Origin: Spirosoma foliorum
GTDB taxonomy: Bacteria; Bacteroidota; Bacteroidia; Cytophagales; Spirosomataceae
Reading direction: 5' to 3'
DNA length: 64,000 bases
Assembly (NCBI RefSeq): GCF_014117325.1
Contig: NZ_CP059732.1
Location: 5,469,001 to 5,533,000 of the forward strand
Below, in pieces: positions 60,740 to 64,000 of this stretch (position 1 is the stretch's first letter; each line of letters opens with the position of its first letter). The notes beneath the pieces are model-generated. The model did not search any database, was not told the DNA's origin, and saw nothing but the letters and a program-made list of their open reading frames with translations. The position numbers and the translations under genes are program-made.

Positions 60740-63592
60740 TCAATAATAATCCCGGCGCATTTTAGCCTGAACACCACGCATGTTGTAGGTAAAGCTCAGC
60801 ATAAAATACCGGGCCAGCGACTGAATTCGTTCGGTACTGGTATAATTCTGTCCGGCATATTGCGATACCACCACATTCCGGTTGAGCAGATCGAAGCCCG
60901 ACAAACGAACTTCCGCTTTTTTAGCTTTCCCAACAATACGATAGATCGACGAACTTAACAAGGGAATCTGCTGATTGAAATTCAACTTCTCGTTTTTGTA
61001 CTCGTTATAGTTCATTGTTGTATTCAGGTAAAAACCTCCGGGTAATTTCAGGTTCAGATCACCCCGAACGCTGTTGTTGTAAATGGTCTGATTCTGCGCC
61101 GTGTTGATCGAATACTTCGTATTGGTAATGCCTATGTTCGCATTTCCATAAAACGTAATCCACTCTTTAGGCGTCAATTCAAGCCGGACGCCGAACGAGT
61201 AATTCTGGTTGTTGGTTTCGTTCAACACCTCATTGATACGCGTCAGATTATGGCCAAAATTCAACTGCGTGTTCAGGTTTAGGGTTGCCTTGGTTTTCTT
61301 CAATGGGAAACCAAAACCGATATACGAACCCAGATTTTTACCCCCCGTCAGGTTTTCGGGCATTGTGGTCGTAATCAGGGTTTTCGGATCAACGATCTGG
61401 CTGTAAATAATCTGGTTAACAAAGTAGGTCGTGTAGATATTCGACCAGAAATTAATAAAACTACCCGGATTAAAATAGCTGAAATAAGCGCTCAAATTAT
61501 GACCCAATTGGGGCAACAGATTCGGATTTCCACGGGTGATTGCCAGTGGGTTGCTGTTGCTGGTTACCGGCTGCAAATCGCGCGAAGATGGAATCTGCAC
61601 CCCTACATCATAACTAGCGTTGAGGTATCGGTTGTTTTTCAGATCGTAGTTGAGCGAAAAGTTCGGAATTACCGTCGTAAATGTCCGTTTGATAGGCTGG
61701 AGCGGCTGGCTTTGATCACGGGCGAACTTCCCATCGAGCTGGAATTGTTGCCCAGCTACCCCTACCGAAATATTCAACCCTTTGTAGGAATAACGCACAC
61801 TGCTTCCCAGTCGGTTGAACAGGTAATTGTTCTTATAGTACAAACTTAATGAATCGATCTGTCGGCGACTGTCGTCCAGGTTCGATACATCGCGGTCTAC
61901 TTCATCGTAGCGGAGGTTGAAGTTATAGAACGTCTCCCAGAAGAATTTTTTGGCGAACGGTTCCACGTAGAGCAGATTGGCCTTGTACTGATTACTGATC
62001 GAGGCCGTTCCCTGATCCTGATTCAGCACACGTAGCATATCATTGACACTAGTGGCCTGAAAGAATTCGTTTCGGGCTTTCAGCAGCAAATCGCCATCGT
62101 TTTTATTGATCTGAAAGGTCGCACTTGCGCCAAAATTGCGTCCTTTCTTTTTGAATTTCAGCCGATATAGCAGCGTATTGGCCATTGCGAACTGATTTGC
62201 CGATGAATTATTCGTCGACTGACTATAGGTAGTCGGAATTTCAGAACTATTGGCTACACTCTGGAAGACCCGTTGCTGACTTTGCAGATTGCTACTATTG
62301 ATACCAAACCGGCTATTACTAATTATCAGCAACGTTTGCATGGAATCGAGTTGCTTTTCTAAACGGAAGCTGACTCGGTGGTTCGTTGTCAGGTTAGCCT
62401 GGCTGCTGGTATCTGTTTTCCGCAAATTGGTTGACCCAGGCAGGTAGCTTTTATTTTCCCGAAGCGCATCCAGATCTAACCGGGTCTGGTTGAAATAGTA
62501 GCTCGTACTCAGCTTGGTTTTTTTGGTGTCGTAGTTGTAGTTAAGCCCCCCTGCCGCGTTTTTGGTAAAGCCCCGCCCATTGCCCCCGCTAATTGGAATG
62601 GTCAGGCTTTCATTGTCATCACCAAAGTAAAGAAAGCGATTAGAGCCACTGAATCCAAAGTCAGCATTATCGTTCCAGTTAAACGAATTGCTTCCGCGAA
62701 AGTCCTGATAATCATTAAAGGAAATCCCTTGCTGGTTTGTATTATTCCCTAGCAATAAAGCTGAAAATTGTTGTTTACTGTCAAATTTGTTGTAGCTCCC
62801 TTTTCCTTCAAAACGGGTCGATACGTTATTCGAAGCGGGGCCTGCTCCGGCAGTTACTTTGCCAAAACCTCCCTTTTTAAATTCGTCCTTGAGTTGCAGG
62901 TTGACAGTCTTTTCTTTTTTACCATCGTCAACGCCCGTCATTTTCGCCTGCTCGGTTTTGTCGTTAAAAACCTGCACTTTAGTGATCGCTTCGGCCTGAA
63001 GGTTTTTGGTAGCCAGTTTCGGATCGTCGCCGAAAAAGCTTTTTCCATCAACCGTCACCTTCTTTACTTCCTGCCCCTGCGCCCGAATATTCCCATCCTG
63101 ATCAATCTGAACACCAGGCAGTTTACGTAGCAAATCCTCAACTGTCGAACCGGGCGGCACCTTAAACGAACTGGCATTATACTCAATCGTATCGCCTTTA
63201 ATGGTCAACGGGGCTTTTGCTGTTCTGACTACCACTTCCATCAACTCTCGGGTGATGGGTTTCATCTTCAAAAGGCCTAAATCCATGACAGGCTCCCCCG
63301 TCGATTTAATCGACTGGTTGTAGGGAATATACTCGACAAAGGAGATCTTCAGAATATAGCTTCCTGCCTTTAAATTCTTAAACGAGAATGCACCATTTTC
63401 ATTGGCGCGGGTGAAATTGATCATCGCCGAATCTTTGGCACTAAGCAGCATGACAGTTGCCGATGGCAAGGGAGCTGATGCCGTATCGACAGCACGGCCC
63501 TGAAGTGTAAAGCGGGTGGTGGCAGCAGGGCTTTGGGCATAGAGCGCAGCCGTGAGCAGACATAGTACGGCCAGCAGGGAAAAGTTTCTCAT
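60740..63592 (-). CDS. Outer membrane beta-barrel protein, TonB-dependent receptor-like
   Basis: Protein of 950 residues with a signal peptide ending LYAQS. A carboxypeptidase-regulatory-like domain (about 28-115: FTLQGRAVDTASAPLPSATV, GAFSFKNLKAGSYILKIS) precedes a plug-like domain (SFKVPPGSTVEDLLRKLPGVQIDQDGNI, VTVDGKSFFGDDPKLATKNL). A long beta-barrel follows, ending in aromatic DYY. This is the barrel family that partners GLPGLI proteins, distinct from SusC. Transport or surface function unknown. It is the first gene of a two-gene leftward operon. Confidence 0.9.
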   Translation of the reverse strand: MRNFSLLAVLCLLTAALYAQSPAATTRFTLQGRAVDTASAPLPSATVMLLSAKDSAMINFTRANENGAFSFKNLKAGSYILKISFVEYIPYNQSIKSTGEPVMDLGLLKMKPITRELMEVVVRTAKAPLTIKGDTIEYNASSFKVPPGSTVEDLLRKLPGVQIDQDGNIRAQGQEVKKVTVDGKSFFGDDPKLATKNLQAEAITKVQVFNDKTEQAKMTGVDDGKKEKTVNLQLKDEFKKGGFGKVTAGAGPASNNVSTRFEGKGSYNKFDSKQQFSALLLGNNTNQQGISFNDYQDFRGSNSFNWNDNADFGFSGSNRFLYFGDDNESLTIPISGGNGRGFTKNAAGGLNYNYDTKKTKLSTSYYFNQTRLDLDALRENKSYLPGSTNLRKTDTSSQANLTTNHRVSFRLEKQLDSMQTLLIISNSRFGINSSNLQSQQRVFQSVANSSEIPTTYSQSTNNSSANQFAMANTLLYRLKFKKKGRNFGASATFQINKNDGDLLLKARNEFFQATSVNDMLRVLNQDQGTASISNQYKANLLYVEPFAKKFFWETFYNFNLRYDEVDRDVSNLDDSRRQIDSLSLYYKNNYLFNRLGSSVRYSYKGLNISVGVAGQQFQLDGKFARDQSQPLQPIKRTFTTVIPNFSLNYDLKNNRYLNASYDVGVQIPSSRDLQPVTSNSNPLAITRGNPNLLPQLGHNLSAYFSYFNPGSFINFWSNIYTTYFVNQIIYSQIVDPKTLITTTMPENLTGGKNLGSYIGFGFPLKKTKATLNLNTQLNFGHNLTRINEVLNETNNQNYSFGVRLELTPKEWITFYGNANIGITNTKYSINTAQNQTIYNNSVRGDLNLKLPGGFYLNTTMNYNEYKNEKLNFNQQIPLLSSSIYRIVGKAKKAEVRLSGFDLLNRNVVVSQYAGQNYTSTERIQSLARYFMLSFTYNMRGVQAKMRRDYY

Positions 63593-63626
63593 GGATAGTA
63601 GATATAAGCTAGTAGGATACTGAAAG

Positions 63627-63634
63627 CAAAGCTA
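63627..63634 (-). promoter_or_regulatory. -7 promoter element for the outer membrane protein gene
   Basis: On the minus strand TAGCTTTG matches TAnnTTTG and is 35 bases upstream of the start codon. The -33 partner is not evident. Confidence 0.45.
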
Positions 63635-63829
63635 AACGGATAAGCTTGCGATGTTTAATCGGTTAACGTTTTTTAACTATATTTATAGTAGTTAATTTAG
63701 TTAACGGTCATTTTGCCCATTAATGAGTACTTAATACGGCAAAACGTTGCAAGGCTTATCCTTTAAGAGGAGAAAAAGGCGACAATTCCACAAAAAAAGT
63801 TTAAGAGTTAGGAAATATTGTTTCCCGAA

Positions 63830-64000
63830 CTAGAAACTACCCTCTAATACAGTACGAATGGCACGTGCTTTTAACAGGCACTCTTCCCATTCCTGCTTTG
63901 GGTCGGCGTCGTACGTAATGGCGCTTCCAACGGAAAATGAAGCGTACTGACGTTGGGCATTATAGAGTAGCGTTCGAATAACCACGCTAAAATCAAAATC
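63830..64000 (-). CDS. Chorismate-binding enzyme (PabB/TrpE family), C-terminal fragment
   Basis: The minus strand encodes the last 56 residues of a chorismate-utilising enzyme; the rest lies beyond the right edge. The read includes FSVVIRTLLYNAQ, then SVGSAITYDADPKQEWEECL and KARAIRTVLEG before the stop. This matches the C-terminal catalytic region shared by aminodeoxychorismate synthase component I, anthranilate synthase component I and isochorismate synthase. The SAITYDADP form favours the PabB branch (folate synthesis), but the fragment is too short to decide. Confidence 0.85.
   Translation of the reverse strand, partial: DFDFSVVIRTLLYNAQRQYASFSVGSAITYDADPKQEWEECLLKARAIRTVLEGSF

Noticed and set aside
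1..64000. Prophage, integrative element or plasmid origin covering the window
   Set aside because: No integrase, transposase, phage structural, conjugation or replication initiator genes are seen, only small repeats and a restriction island.

Overview
The window reads as chromosomal DNA of a member of the phylum Bacteroidota, most likely order Cytophagales and possibly Spirosoma-like (the genus is my inference). Support: a SusC/SusD pair with an ECF sigma factor and FecR, a type IX secretion (T9SS) sorting domain, a GLPGLI protein, a fused CcoN/CcoO cbb3 oxidase, start codons mostly without Shine-Dalgarno sequences, and TAnnTTTG-type -7 promoter elements. Intergenic gaps are packed with perfect inverted repeats. 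I see no rRNA, tRNA, CRISPR array or intact insertion sequence.

Layout. 0.3-1.3 kb: a 3-hydroxyacyl-CoA dehydrogenase. 1.7-11 kb: a leftward locus of ECF sigma, FecR, SusC (with STN domain), SusD and two exported phosphoesterases. 11.2-16 kb: SGNH hydrolase, a 12-repeat NHL protein and murF; two extra copies of the 3' end of murF flank the NHL gene. 16-28 kb: large secreted proteins (FG-GAP protein with T9SS tail, cohesin-like protein, M43-type metalloprotease with dockerin-like tail, SdrD-type repeat adhesin). 28.3-32.7 kb: a signalling block with a USP-like protein, a receiver-CRP/FNR fusion, a PAS histidine kinase with FixL-like haem-ligand spacing, a thioredoxin-like protein and a Crp-type regulator. 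33-39 kb: assorted membrane and metabolic genes (acyltransferase, DUF2975/XRE pair, extradiol dioxygenase, bestrophin). 39-45.4 kb: the leftward cbb3 oxidase operon ccoS-ccoNO-ccoQ-ccoP-ccoG-fixH-tauE-like, with a divergent fatty acid desaturase. 46.4-52.2 kb: a restriction island holding a large helicase-nuclease, a COG3440-like HNH nuclease, a MazG-like protein and only the C-terminal part of a methyltransferase. 52.3-54.7 kb: MFS transporter and an ECF sigma/membrane protein pair. 55-59.2 kb: divergent ccoI and hemN. 59.4-63.6 kb: a small membrane protein, then a TonB-type outer-membrane protein/GLPGLI operon. The right edge cuts a chorismate-binding enzyme.

How the genes work together. 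The strongest theme is microaerobic respiration. cbb3 oxidase structural and assembly genes, the copper ATPase CcoI and oxygen-independent HemN lie in one window with a kinase whose PAS domain keeps His and Arg at FixL spacing, and a response regulator in which the receiver is fused directly to an FNR-type DNA-binding module. Five intergenic palindromes of the form YTGAY-N4-RTCAR lie upstream of the kinase/thioredoxin pair, the USP-like gene, ccoS/desaturase, ccoI/hemN and a small membrane protein. I propose a compact FixL/FixJ/FixK-like circuit with its regulon nearby.

A second theme is palindromic repeat elements. At least fifteen are visible, in several families. They abut stop codons, nest inside each other, occupy most gaps in the cco operon, and two appear to have entered coding sequence (ccoI and ccoG) without breaking the frame.
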